From: Bacteroidales bacterium
GTDB lineage: Bacteria; Bacteroidota; Bacteroidia; Bacteroidales; UBA7960
DNA: 7,637 nt
NCBI GenBank assembly: GCA_007124575.1
Contig: SLEW01000013.1
Span: 1 to 7,637 of the forward strand
Reading direction: 5' to 3'
A model generated the notes under the pieces. It searched no databases and was not told the DNA's origin. It saw nothing but the letters and a program-made list of their open reading frames with translations. Below, in pieces: positions 1-6,166 of this stretch. The position numbers and the translations under genes are program-made. Each line of letters opens with the position of its first letter. The stretch's first letter is position 1.

Positions 1-1152
1 GTAGTTTATCCGGCAGGAGCCATCCTCGCGATCCTTACCATACACCTGTTGCCCTTCTTTCTCCGGGTAAATATGAAAAAGGAGGAAGAAAGATACAATG
101 AACAGGTTCATGAAGACCACCCGGATGTGACAGATAAGAATTTTGTGGTAGCCAACAAGAACATTGACGGTAAGACGATCCGGGAGCTGGAAATAGGCAC
201 GATGACCCATGCCGTGATCAGCAGGGTAAAACATGGTGACATGGTCTATGCACCAACTAAAAATGCACGGCTTTTTCTCGGCGATGTGGTAAAGGTTGTC
301 GGCACCGAGGAATCCCTGGAAAAGATTGAGCTCATGATCGGACCGCCAACCGAAGAAAAGATCCCGCAGGCCTCGGGCTATAAGATCAACTGGCTCCTGG
401 TAACCAACAAGGATGTAGTGAACAAAAGTCTCAATGCCCTGAAACTTACCGTGCTTTATAGCGCCACGGTAACACGCATCCGACGCAGCGGTATTGACAT
501 CTCACCACGCGGCAATACCACCTTACGATTTGGCGACAAGGTATTGCTGGCAGCAAATGAGGAAAACATGCCAAAAGTCATGCAGTTGCTTGGCAACAAT
601 GAAAAACGCCTCAGCGAAACCAACTTCCTGCCAATCAGCCTGGGTATCGTCATTGGCGTGCTGCTGGGCGCCATTAACTTCCCTTTCTTTGGGCTTTTTG
701 AATTCTCCCTGGGGATCACTGGTGGCGTCCTGATCACAGCACTCGTGTTAAGTAAAATCGGCAAAACCGGTCCCGTCATCTGGAATATGTCCGGTGGCGC
801 AAACAACCTGTTGCGCAAACTGGGCCTGCTGATGTTCCTTGCCACGGTAGGCACACATGCCGGAGCCCATATCGTGGAAGCGCTGACAGAATATGGCTGG
901 ACCATCCTTTATACCGGTATGATCATCACGGTCGTCCCCATGGTGATCACCGCGCTGATCGGCCACAAAGTACTGAAGATCAATTTTGCCACGCTTCTGG
1001 GTGTCATGTCGGGAAGCATGACCAGCACCCCGGCCCTGGCTGCTGCCGACGCCAAAACTGAAAGCGATGCCGCCTCCGTCGGATATGCCACCGTATACCC
1101 ACTGGCCCTCGTACTGATGATCATCTTCTCACAAGTGCTCAGTGTGATTTAA
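1..1152 (+). CDS. AspT/YidE/YbjL-family putative transporter, C-terminal part (5' end outside window)
   Basis: The reading frame is open from base 1, so this is a partial gene; 383 residues are visible, ending at TAA 1150-1152. It begins with the end of a membrane helix (YPAGAILAILTIHLLPFF). A cytosolic segment follows with two RCK_C (TrkA-C-like) domains at about visible residues 46-114 and 126-197; each ends in the typical 'GD.V..VG..E' or 'GDKVLLAANEE' strand-turn. About five or six hydrophobic helices then run from about 209 to 383. The signature SGSMTSTPAL (337-346) and the later YATVYPLA are hallmarks of the AspT/YidE group. This TM half - two RCK_C - TM half layout is the family architecture. 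AspT itself exchanges aspartate for alanine; most relatives have no known substrate, so none is assigned here. RCK_C domains suggest gating by a small ligand. It converges on the M56 gene with a 66-bp gap. Family assignment is firm, function is not. Confidence 0.88.
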   Translation, partial: VVYPAGAILAILTIHLLPFFLRVNMKKEEERYNEQVHEDHPDVTDKNFVVANKNIDGKTIRELEIGTMTHAVISRVKHGDMVYAPTKNARLFLGDVVKVVGTEESLEKIELMIGPPTEEKIPQASGYKINWLLVTNKDVVNKSLNALKLTVLYSATVTRIRRSGIDISPRGNTTLRFGDKVLLAANEENMPKVMQLLGNNEKRLSETNFLPISLGIVIGVLLGAINFPFFGLFEFSLGITGGVLITALVLSKIGKTGPVIWNMSGGANNLLRKLGLLMFLATVGTHAGAHIVEALTEYGWTILYTGMIITVVPMVITALIGHKVLKINFATLLGVMSGSMTSTPALAAADAKTESDAASVGYATVYPLALVLMIIFSQVLSVI

Positions 1153-1218
1153 TAGATTGCTGACACAACAAGGTGAAAGAGACAGAACCGGGGACAGAAA
1201 AAGACCGGAACCTTGCAC
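1153..1218. other. Convergent intergenic spacer with short repeated GACAGA/CCGG units
   Basis: This spacer separates two genes that end towards each other. It contains GACAGAACCGG (1181-1191) and then GGACAGAAAAAGACCGG (1192-1208), two similar units in tandem. A six-base complementary pair, CAAGGT (1169-1174) and ACCTTG (1210-1215), encloses them, but no T-run follows on either strand. I see no gene and no convincing terminator. The GGGGACAG word resembles extragenic REP-like scars seen in many genomes; this is from memory and weak. Confidence 0.35.
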
Positions 1219-2733
1219 TTATTCACCCCTGAAAAACTCCAGCTCCTCCTTGCGCGAGATCTTGATCACCCTGTCGTAACCATAAGATTTGGCCTCCTCA
1301 CCGGTAAGCATTTCAATATGTCCGATTTCTTCAACCGGGATGATGTCATTTAATTCCTGAATATCAAATCTGTCAGCAATCGTGTGCTGCTCATCTCCAA
1401 TGATAATTAAATACGATCTTTCAAGCATTTTTGACTCATCGGGGTCTGTTTCCTCGTCAAGCGTAAACCTGATCGGCATGTTGAACTGAACCCTGACCTC
1501 CTCACCCCTCTGGCGACCTGGAACCCAATCGGGCATCGCCTCAACCACACGAACAGCTTCTTTGTCTACTTCAGCACTAAGACCTCGTAAAATCTTCACA
1601 TTGCTTATGCTGCCGTCTTTCTCAACTACAAAACTGACAAATACAGTACCCTGGATGCCTGCTTCCTTTGCCATTTCAGGATATTTCAGGTTATGCTGCA
1701 TGAATTGCATACGTGCATCCTCTCCACCAGGAAACTTAGGCTGTTCCTCCACGACAGTGAAAATAACATCCTCTTCATGTTCATCTCCCACCTGATCAAC
1801 GGCAATCACTTCCCTCTCTTCTTTGGGCTCAGGAACTTCTTCCGGACCTGGCACAAATGACTGTAACATAAAGATTGTGAAAAACAATGGCAGGATCAGT
1901 AACATGCCAGTAACAGTTTGCAGACGGTTTTTCCGAATTTCTTTGTTCATCATCATGATTCTTTTTTTTAAGGGTGAGTAGTTAAATGGATTGGCAACCA
2001 GAAAATTGTAACCAGAGAAAGATAAGTTTAGCAACAGCTTTTGATAAGCCTTTTTGTCAAGGCTGGCATTGATCACATATTGATCAGCTTCATACTCGTG
2101 CTGCATCTTTAACTCGCGGCGCAAATACCAGACAGCTGGATGAAACCAGAACAATACGGTCCACAGTTCGGTAAATATCAGGTCAATGGAATGCTTTTTC
2201 AGCATATGGGCCTTTTCATGTAAAAGGATTGTATGCAGGTTGCTGTCAGACAGCAGTGACTCAGGAATAAATACAAAGCCAAAGAAAGAAAAGGGAGAGG
2301 TCTGCTTCTTAACAGGCAAAATCGTGCATCCATGGCGAATGACGCTCCGGTTAAAGCGTATGCGGAACATAAGAAAAATAATGCTGGCGAGCAATCGCAA
2401 CAGCAAGACAAATGAAATTCCCAGGCTCGTATAGAAAAGCATCCGTTGTGTGCTGAAGGCCTCATATATCTCCTGTTTTGAATACTCCAGTCCGGATGAG
2501 GTGCCAACAACCACTTCAGGTAACAGATAGGCTGAAACGGTGCTGCTGTTTATACTATGTTGCTCCGGCACCAGCACAAACAAGCCCAACATCAGCGCAG
2601 CAAACAATCCTATGAGGATAAACCACCGATTATGCGCCGGAGTGGCCGATCGGCGCGGGATTGACCACTGTACAATTCCCAAAACAGCCAGGTAAATAGA
2701 CGTCCAGAATACATATGAAGCCAGTGTTTCCAT
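1219..2733 (-). CDS. BlaR1-like M56 family membrane metallopeptidase with periplasmic TonB C-terminal domain and plug-like tail
   Basis: This 504-residue protein starts at ATG 2733 and stops at TAA 1219. Hydrophobic helices lie at about residues 5-23, 36-55, 98-123 and 272-292, with a further hydrophobic stretch around 185-205. The zinc-peptidase motif HEKAH is at 172-176, and the downstream HEYEAD (212-217) should supply the third ligand, as in BlaR1/MecR1. After the last helix comes an acidic, Pro-rich linker (about 295-335) ending in EEQPKFPGG, then a TonB C-terminal domain (about 340-425). The final 80 residues resemble the short plug-type motif of TonB-dependent receptors ('..IEEIGHIEML.GEEAKSYG..' style, about 440-495). 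By the BlaR1 model the catalytic face is cytosolic and the C-terminus periplasmic, so the TonB_C/plug part takes the place of the penicillin-binding sensor. It lies 17 bp downstream of the repressor gene and is surely co-transcribed with it. The likely substrate is that repressor (inference). No beta-lactam-sensing domain is visible, so resistance should not be assumed. Confidence 0.9.
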   Translation of the reverse strand: METLASYVFWTSIYLAVLGIVQWSIPRRSATPAHNRWFILIGLFAALMLGLFVLVPEQHSINSSTVSAYLLPEVVVGTSSGLEYSKQEIYEAFSTQRMLFYTSLGISFVLLLRLLASIIFLMFRIRFNRSVIRHGCTILPVKKQTSPFSFFGFVFIPESLLSDSNLHTILLHEKAHMLKKHSIDLIFTELWTVLFWFHPAVWYLRRELKMQHEYEADQYVINASLDKKAYQKLLLNLSFSGYNFLVANPFNYSPLKKRIMMMNKEIRKNRLQTVTGMLLILPLFFTIFMLQSFVPGPEEVPEPKEEREVIAVDQVGDEHEEDVIFTVVEEQPKFPGGEDARMQFMQHNLKYPEMAKEAGIQGTVFVSFVVEKDGSISNVKILRGLSAEVDKEAVRVVEAMPDWVPGRQRGEEVRVQFNMPIRFTLDEETDPDESKMLERSYLIIIGDEQHTIADRFDIQELNDIIPVEEIGHIEMLTGEEAKSYGYDRVIKISRKEELEFFRGE

Positions 2734-2750
2734 GATGTGAAGTTTATTTG

Positions 2751-3146
2751 CTATTTGTCATCTTTGTTATCTATCTCGTCTTCAATGATCCGCTTAAGCT
2801 CTTCAAGCTCCTCAACTGTCAGGCCTTTTTCCTGCGAAAAGAAAGACACCATTTGCCGCAAGGAGTCACCAAAATGTTTTTCAAGAATACCCTTCATCAC
2901 CCTGCGGGTATAAGTGGCTTTATCAACAAGCGGAAAATATTCGTGCGCTTTACCATAGGCCCTGTGGCCAATAAACCCCTTCTCCTGGAGAATGCGCACA
3001 ATTGTGGATACAGTGGTATAAGCAGGTTTTGAGTCCTGAAAATGGGCAAGAATATCTTTAACAAAACCGGATTTGATTTGCCATAAAATATTCATCACCT
3101 GCTCTTCTGCTTTTGTCAGCTCTTTTATGTCTCTCATATTTTTCAT
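2751..3146 (-). CDS. BlaI/MecI/CopY-family transcriptional repressor
   Basis: This is a winged-helix repressor of the Penicillinase_R family, about 128-131 residues, matching the usual 120-130. Counting from the inner Met at 3137, ELTKAEEQVMNILW (6-19) is the family N-terminus. YTTVSTIVRILQEKG (40-54) is the recognition helix and its following turn, and the wing includes HRAYGKAHEYFPL. The C-terminal half (72-122) is the helical dimerisation region. The frame is open up to an ATG at 3182, but that adds 12 residues with no family counterpart (MRGIYVNLIPGN). ATG 3146 or 3137 fits the family better, and no Shine-Dalgarno decides between them. The stop is TAG 2751; the M56 gene follows after 17 bp. 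The family binds operators as a dimer and is inactivated when its partner peptidase cuts it in the C-terminal region. Here that position reads Phe99-Phe100. Autorepression is likely given the two palindromes at 3274-3310. Confidence 0.9.
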   Translation of the reverse strand: MKNMRDIKELTKAEEQVMNILWQIKSGFVKDILAHFQDSKPAYTTVSTIVRILQEKGFIGHRAYGKAHEYFPLVDKATYTRRVMKGILEKHFGDSLRQMVSFFSQEKGLTVEELEELKRIIEDEIDNKDDK

Positions 3147-3267
3147 ATTACCCGGGATAAGGTTCACATAAATACCTCGCATTCAGGATTAAGGTTACGA
3201 TGGATATCTTGTAAACTGATGTATTGTTGCGAGGGGTTTCATAAATACACGTTGTGATTCACCTTTG

Positions 3268-3297
3268 CAAATATAACTAATTTTTTAGTTACACAAC
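3268..3297 (-). promoter_or_regulatory. Candidate Bacteroidota promoter of the blaI-M56 operon (-7 TATATTTG, weak -33 GTTG)
   Basis: Read on the minus strand, 3275-3268 is TATATTTG, a perfect match to the Bacteroidota -7 consensus TAnnTTTG. GTTG at 3297-3294 is a partial -33 box, with an 18-bp spacer. Transcription would begin near 3262, leaving a leader of about 115 nt to ATG 3146. Both palindromes overlap this promoter, as expected for a self-repressed operon. Confidence 0.6.
3274..3291. promoter_or_regulatory. Palindrome 1 of blaI promoter: candidate repressor operator
   Basis: TAACTAA-TTTT-TTAGTTA is an uninterrupted perfect inverted repeat with seven-base arms. It occupies the spacer between the -33 and -7 boxes of the minus-strand promoter and touches the -7 box. 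It shares the core AACTA-N6-TAGTT with the second palindrome, which is the expected geometry for a dimeric winged-helix repressor. Assignment to the BlaI-type protein rests on position, not on a known consensus. Confidence 0.6.
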
Positions 3298-3310
3298 TAT
3301 TTTATTAGTT
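3295..3310. promoter_or_regulatory. Palindrome 2 of blaI promoter: candidate repressor operator
   Basis: AACTA-TTTTAT-TAGTT repeats the core of the first palindrome with the same 16-bp core length. The two centres (3282.5 and 3302.5) are exactly 20 bp apart, close to two helical turns, so two dimers could bind on the same face of the DNA. This copy covers the -33 region of the minus-strand promoter. Confidence 0.58.
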
Positions 3311-3328
3311 ATTATCAAAAATCCTGCC

Positions 3329-3360
3329 AGAAAAGAATAATTTTTCGGTTTATCTTTTCT
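3329..3360. repeat. Inverted repeat over the upstream part of the PPOX gene promoter
   Basis: AGAAAAGA (3329-3336) is the exact reverse complement of TCTTTTCT (3353-3360). Taking 12-base arms (3329-3340 and 3349-3360), 10 of 12 positions match around an 8-base centre, TTTTTCGG. The centre sits about 18-20 bp upstream of the plus-strand -7 box, where a -33 element would be, so it could bind a regulator or sigma/RNA polymerase accessory factor. It differs in sequence from the AACTA/TAGTT pair. The arms are purine/pyrimidine-simple, so chance is possible. Confidence 0.35.
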
Positions 3361-3362
3361 AT

Positions 3363-3370
3363 TAAATTTG
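3363..3370 (+). promoter_or_regulatory. Candidate -7 box (TAAATTTG) for the PPOX-family gene
   Basis: TAAATTTG is a perfect TAnnTTTG match ending at 3370. The -33 region is not clear; TTTTTCGG at 3341-3348 is the nearest T-rich block. A start site near 3376 would give a leader of about 27 nt to ATG 3403. This box overlaps the GTG at 3370 and so argues against that codon as a translation start. Confidence 0.5.
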
Positions 3371-3402
3371 TGGATACATACACAAGATTAAACAGTAAAC
3401 TT

Positions 3403-3867
3403 ATGGCGACAAATATGATAAACAACCCTGAAAAGATCCGGCAGATCATTGACAAATGCGATACCTGTTACATGGGGATGGTTGATCCGGAGGGCAAGCC
3501 GTATGTGCTGCCCTTTAATTTTGGATATGAAGAAGGCAGGATATATCTTCACATGGCGCCAGCGGGAAAAAAAATTGATGTACTGCAGCAGAATCCGAAT
3601 GTTTGCGTGGCATTTTCAGCGGATCATGAGCTTTTTCACCGACACGAAAAAGTAGCTTGCAGTTATGGGATGAAGTACCGCAGTGTACTGGCCTATGGCA
3701 GGGCTGTAACCGTGGAGGATTATGATGAGAAAGTCCGTATTATGAATGTGACCATGCGGAAATACACCGGCAAAGACTTTTCCTACAACGCCCCGGCCAT
3801 CAATAATGTGACAATCTATACAATTGAAATATCAAAAATAGAAGGAAAGCTTTCGGGATATTTTTAG
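3403..3867 (+). CDS. Pyridoxamine 5'-phosphate oxidase (PPOX)-like flavin-binding protein, Nim-related
   Basis: From ATG 3403 the protein has 154 residues and ends at TAG 3865. It is a small split-barrel protein of the PPOX-like flavin-binding superfamily. Features include CYMGMVDPEGKPYVLPFNFGY at 22-42, where the first strands form; GRIYLHMAPAGKKIDVLQQNP at 45-65, the usual FMN-phosphate-binding region; YRSVLAYGRA at 92-101; and a C-terminal strand IYTIEISKIEGKLSG at 138-152. Relatives include the nitroimidazole-resistance (Nim) proteins and many Bacteroidota homologues of unknown role. The nearest relationship to Nim is inferred from layout and length, so a resistance role is not claimed. 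An upstream in-frame GTG at 3370 would add 11 residues but lies in the -7 box; ATG 3403 or 3415 is preferred. It is divergent from blaI and convergent with obg across 79 bp. Confidence 0.85.
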   Translation: MATNMINNPEKIRQIIDKCDTCYMGMVDPEGKPYVLPFNFGYEEGRIYLHMAPAGKKIDVLQQNPNVCVAFSADHELFHRHEKVACSYGMKYRSVLAYGRAVTVEDYDEKVRIMNVTMRKYTGKDFSYNAPAINNVTIYTIEISKIEGKLSGYF

Positions 3868-3946
3868 AAATGGGATATACCGATCTTCAGGGTTCTGCAT
3901 GATAGTTGCGGCTATTGAATTTTTTGTTGAGGATGCTTACCGGAGG
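3868..3946. other. Convergent spacer between the PPOX gene and obg, no feature seen
   Basis: Both flanking genes end here. There is a short TTTTTTG run (3920-3926) but no preceding GC-rich hairpin on either strand. I see neither a gene nor a persuasive intrinsic terminator, so termination of the obg cluster may be Rho-dependent or lie within this weak sequence. Confidence 0.4.
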
Positions 3947-4954
3947 TTAATCCACACCATCATCCATCATTTGCCATAAGGTATCTTTAAGTACCATGAT
4001 ACCTTCCTGGGTATGAGATGAAATGTACACCCGTGTCAGGTCGGGAAGGTCTTTTTCCAGGGATGATTGAAGTTCAGGGCGCAATTCTTCAGGAACAAGG
4101 TCCATTTTGGTCACTGCCAGCAGGCGTTTTTTATCCAGCAGTTCAGGGTTAAAGGCTTTAAGTTCGTTCAGGAGTATTTGATATTCGGCAGCAATATCGA
4201 CATTATCCGCAGGGATCATAAATAGCAGCAGTGCATTTCTTTCAACATGCTTCAGGAAACGGTGTCCCAATCCCTTTCCTTTATGGGCGCCTTCAATGAT
4301 ACCGGGGATATCAGCCATCACAAAGGATTTATTGTCGCGGTACGCCACCATGCCAAGGTTTGGCACCAGCGTAGTAAATGGGTAATCAGCTATGGCGGGT
4401 TTGGCGGCACTGACGACAGACAGCAGGGTTGATTTGCCGGCATTTGGAAAGCCCACGAGGCCGACATCGGCAAGTACTTTCAATTCAAGAATAAACCAGT
4501 TTTCCTTACCTGGCTGTCCGGGTTGCGCATAGCGTGGCGTTTGTCTTGTGCTCGACTTAAAGTGTACATTACCCCGTCCGCCTTTCCCTCCTTCCAGCAA
4601 CACAAATGTTTCACCGTCTTCCGTGATCTCTTTTATTGTCTCGTTATCCCTTGTGTCCTTAACAACGGTGCCAAGGGGTACTTCGATGATCACATCTTTT
4701 CCGGAGGCACCGGAGCTGCGCTGTTTCCCTCCCGGGCCGCCACCCTCAGCGAACAGGTGGCGGGTATATTTCAGGTGCAATAAGGTCCAGAGCTGGCTGT
4801 TGCCTTTGAGGATGATATGTCCGCCCCGGCCTCCATCACCCCCATCGGGACCTCCCTTGGGGACAAACTTCTCCCTGCGCAGGTGTGCGGACCCTGCTCC
4901 ACCTTTACCGGAGCGGCAAAAAATCTTAACGTAATCAATGAAATTAGCGTTCAT
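3947..4954 (-). CDS. obg: Obg-family GTPase (ribosome assembly, CgtA)
   Basis: The 335-residue protein starts at ATG 4954 with NFIDYVKIFCRSGKGGAGS, the standard start of the glycine-rich Obg fold (about 1-158, full of GG turns such as GGPDGGDGGRGG at 34-45). The GTPase domain follows: G1 GFPNAGKS (168-175), switch I DYPFTT (190-195), G3 DIPG (215-218), G4 TKMD (282-285) and G5 ISSHTQEG (311-318). Obg binds the large ribosomal subunit and acts in late 50S maturation and (p)ppGpp-linked growth control. G4 has Thr in place of the usual Asn of NKxD; as far as I recall this is common in Bacteroidota. The protein stops right after the G domain, without the C-terminal OCT domain found in Firmicutes Obg. 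It starts 20 bp after adk and is the last gene of the cluster seen here. The TAA stop is at 3947-3949. Confidence 0.96.
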   Translation of the reverse strand: MNANFIDYVKIFCRSGKGGAGSAHLRREKFVPKGGPDGGDGGRGGHIILKGNSQLWTLLHLKYTRHLFAEGGGPGGKQRSSGASGKDVIIEVPLGTVVKDTRDNETIKEITEDGETFVLLEGGKGGRGNVHFKSSTRQTPRYAQPGQPGKENWFILELKVLADVGLVGFPNAGKSTLLSVVSAAKPAIADYPFTTLVPNLGMVAYRDNKSFVMADIPGIIEGAHKGKGLGHRFLKHVERNALLLFMIPADNVDIAAEYQILLNELKAFNPELLDKKRLLAVTKMDLVPEELRPELQSSLEKDLPDLTRVYISSHTQEGIMVLKDTLWQMMDDGVD

Positions 4955-4974
4955 TAGCAGGGTATCAAAACAGC

Positions 4975-5577
4975 TTATTCAACTACCGGGATGACCTTCT
5001 GGCTTTCCCTGTAAGTGTCGATGGCATGACAAATCTTTGCAAAAACCTGGTCTACAGGTGCCATCCCGTTAATTGCCACAAACTTGCCTTGCTCTTTATA
5101 GTAAGATATCAGCGGCATAGTTTGCTCTTTGTATACCTGCAAACGCCTGCGGACAATTTTCTCATTATCATCACTCCGGCCAGAATCCTCGCCGCGGCCC
5201 ATGATGCGTTTAAACAACTCCTCCTCCGCAACCTCCACGGAAATGACCAGACAAATGGGTATGCCTCTTTCTTCGAGCATGCTGTCAAGAGCCTCAGCTT
5301 GGACAATCGTTCTTGGAAAGCCGTCAAATATAAAACCGGGCGAATCCATGTGTTTGGATGCCCGGTTATACAGCTCCCTCAAGGCAATTTCATCGGGGAC
5401 CAAATGACCCGTGTCAATATACTTACGTACCTCCCGGCCCAAAGGTGTGTTGTTTTCCATCTCTTCACGGAACAAATCGCCTGTGGAAAGATGCTTAAGT
5501 TTGTATTTCTCCACAATCCTGGCTGATTGTGTGCCCTTGCCGGATCCGGGAGGGCCAAAAATGATGATATTAAGCAT
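4975..5577 (-). CDS. adk: Adenylate kinase, short-LID form
   Basis: It catalyses ATP + AMP = 2 ADP in the cytosol. The 200-residue protein runs from ATG 5577 to a stop at 4975. The P-loop GPPGSGKGT is at 8-16. The AMP-binding region follows with STGDLFR (31-37) and the strand DGFPRT (85-90). The LID is short (about 124-140, RIMGRGEDSGRSDDN) with no Cys-based zinc site, so this is the short-type enzyme. The arginines R142-R145 and the tail after K181 complete the CORE domain. A long-LID Gram-negative enzyme has about 215 residues, so the length fits the short form. It lies 50 bp downstream of hpt and 20 bp upstream of obg, in an order I recall as conserved in Bacteroidota. Salvage of purines by Hpt and phosphorylation balance by Adk are adjacent steps in nucleotide metabolism. 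Confidence 0.97.
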   Translation of the reverse strand: MLNIIIFGPPGSGKGTQSARIVEKYKLKHLSTGDLFREEMENNTPLGREVRKYIDTGHLVPDEIALRELYNRASKHMDSPGFIFDGFPRTIVQAEALDSMLEERGIPICLVISVEVAEEELFKRIMGRGEDSGRSDDNEKIVRRRLQVYKEQTMPLISYYKEQGKFVAINGMAPVDQVFAKICHAIDTYRESQKVIPVVE

Positions 5578-5586
5578 AAGACAGTG

Positions 5587-5604
5587 TGTTATCCAGGTAT
5601 AACA
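5587..5604. repeat. Short inverted repeat between hpt and adk
   Basis: TGTTAT (5587-5592) and ATAACA (5599-5604) form a perfect six-base inverted repeat around a six-base centre, in the 50-bp gap between hpt and adk. A separate 10-base palindrome AGTTTAAACT follows at 5604-5613. The stem is A/T-rich with no following U-run, so it is not a terminator. It may be a processing or protein site, or chance. Confidence 0.3.
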
Positions 5605-5627
5605 GTTTAAACTTTTACTTTCGGTGC

Positions 5628-6164
5628 TTATTCCACTATTTTGTAAATGTCTTTATAATTTCTGCCATAGCCGTTATAGTCGAGACCATAGCCAACAATA
5701 AAATCGTTTGGTATCTCCATGCCCACATAGTCAGGTTTCACGTCCTTTTGCACCGCCGCGGGTTTTAACAGCAGGGTAGCCACCCTGACACTTTTTGGCA
5801 CAAATGAAGACAGGTCTTTTACAAGTTGTGCGATGGTTATACCACTATCGACAATGTCTTCCAGGATAATTACATCCCTCCCTTTAATATCATCATCAAG
5901 TCCGATTACCGTTTTCACCTCCCCGGTAGTTTTGGTGCCTGCATATGATGAAAGACGGATAAAGCTGATCTCGCAATCACCGGGATAGCGTTTTAAAAGA
6001 TCCGCAGCAAATATAAAGGCACCATTTAGCACACAAAGAAAGAGCGGGTTACTGTCAGCATAATCCGCTGATATATTCGCAGCCATTTTTTCTACCACCT
6101 CTGTAATATGCTCATAAGAAATATTCTTCGCAAACTCCTTGTCCAAAATCCTGATGGTCTCCAT
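5628..6164 (-). CDS. hpt: Hypoxanthine phosphoribosyltransferase (purine salvage)
   Basis: It transfers the phosphoribosyl group of PRPP to hypoxanthine (and probably guanine) to give IMP/GMP. The protein has 178 residues, from ATG 6164 to TAA 5628, the normal length of bacterial HPRT. The sequence shows LNGAF (46-50) in the N-terminal part and the flexible-loop SSY (72-74). The PRPP-binding signature VIILEDIVDSGITI (98-111), with the adjacent acidic pair E102-D103, is followed by LLLKPA (131-136) near the purine-binding lysine. IPNDFIVGYGLDY (151-163) is the hood/base-contacting segment. It is the first gene of the hpt-adk-obg cluster; the only likely promoter lies in the divergent region toward truA. 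A perfect palindrome lies three bases upstream of its start codon. The motifs leave little room for another identity; guanine versus hypoxanthine preference is not decided here. Confidence 0.95.
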   Translation of the reverse strand: METIRILDKEFAKNISYEHITEVVEKMAANISADYADSNPLFLCVLNGAFIFAADLLKRYPGDCEISFIRLSSYAGTKTTGEVKTVIGLDDDIKGRDVIILEDIVDSGITIAQLVKDLSSFVPKSVRVATLLLKPAAVQKDVKPDYVGMEIPNDFIVGYGLDYNGYGRNYKDIYKIVE

Positions 6165-6166
6165 AT

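Noticed and set aside
49..51. TTG as start codon of the transporter
   Set aside because: The frame continues upstream to base 1 with membrane-helix sequence typical of the family, so the gene is cut by the window edge.
456..905. 149-codon open frame on the - strand inside the transporter gene
   Set aside because: The plus-strand frame has clear RCK_C domains and the TSTPAL signature; the antisense frame has no coherent features.
1169..1215. Bidirectional terminator between the transporter and M56 genes
   Set aside because: The possible stem encloses large internal loops and there is no T-run on either strand.
1219..3146. Calling the repressor/peptidase pair a beta-lactam resistance system
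   Set aside because: No penicillin-binding sensor domain and no beta-lactamase or PBP2a-like gene is present in the window; the sensor region is TonB_C/plug-like.
3147..3182. ATG 3182 as start of the BlaI-type repressor
   Set aside because: It adds 12 residues without family counterpart; inner ATGs at 3146 or 3137 place ELTKAEEQ at the expected distance. Not strictly excluded, because no ribosome-binding site is visible.
4548..4934. Proline-rich open frame on the + strand over obg
   Set aside because: It is the complement of the Gly-rich Obg N-terminal domain (glycine codons GGN read as proline codons in antisense), not a real gene.
5026..5526. Long open frame on the + strand, antisense to adk
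   Set aside because: It lies wholly inside adk, whose motifs are unmistakable, and the translated sequence shows no recognisable domain; it is a shadow frame.
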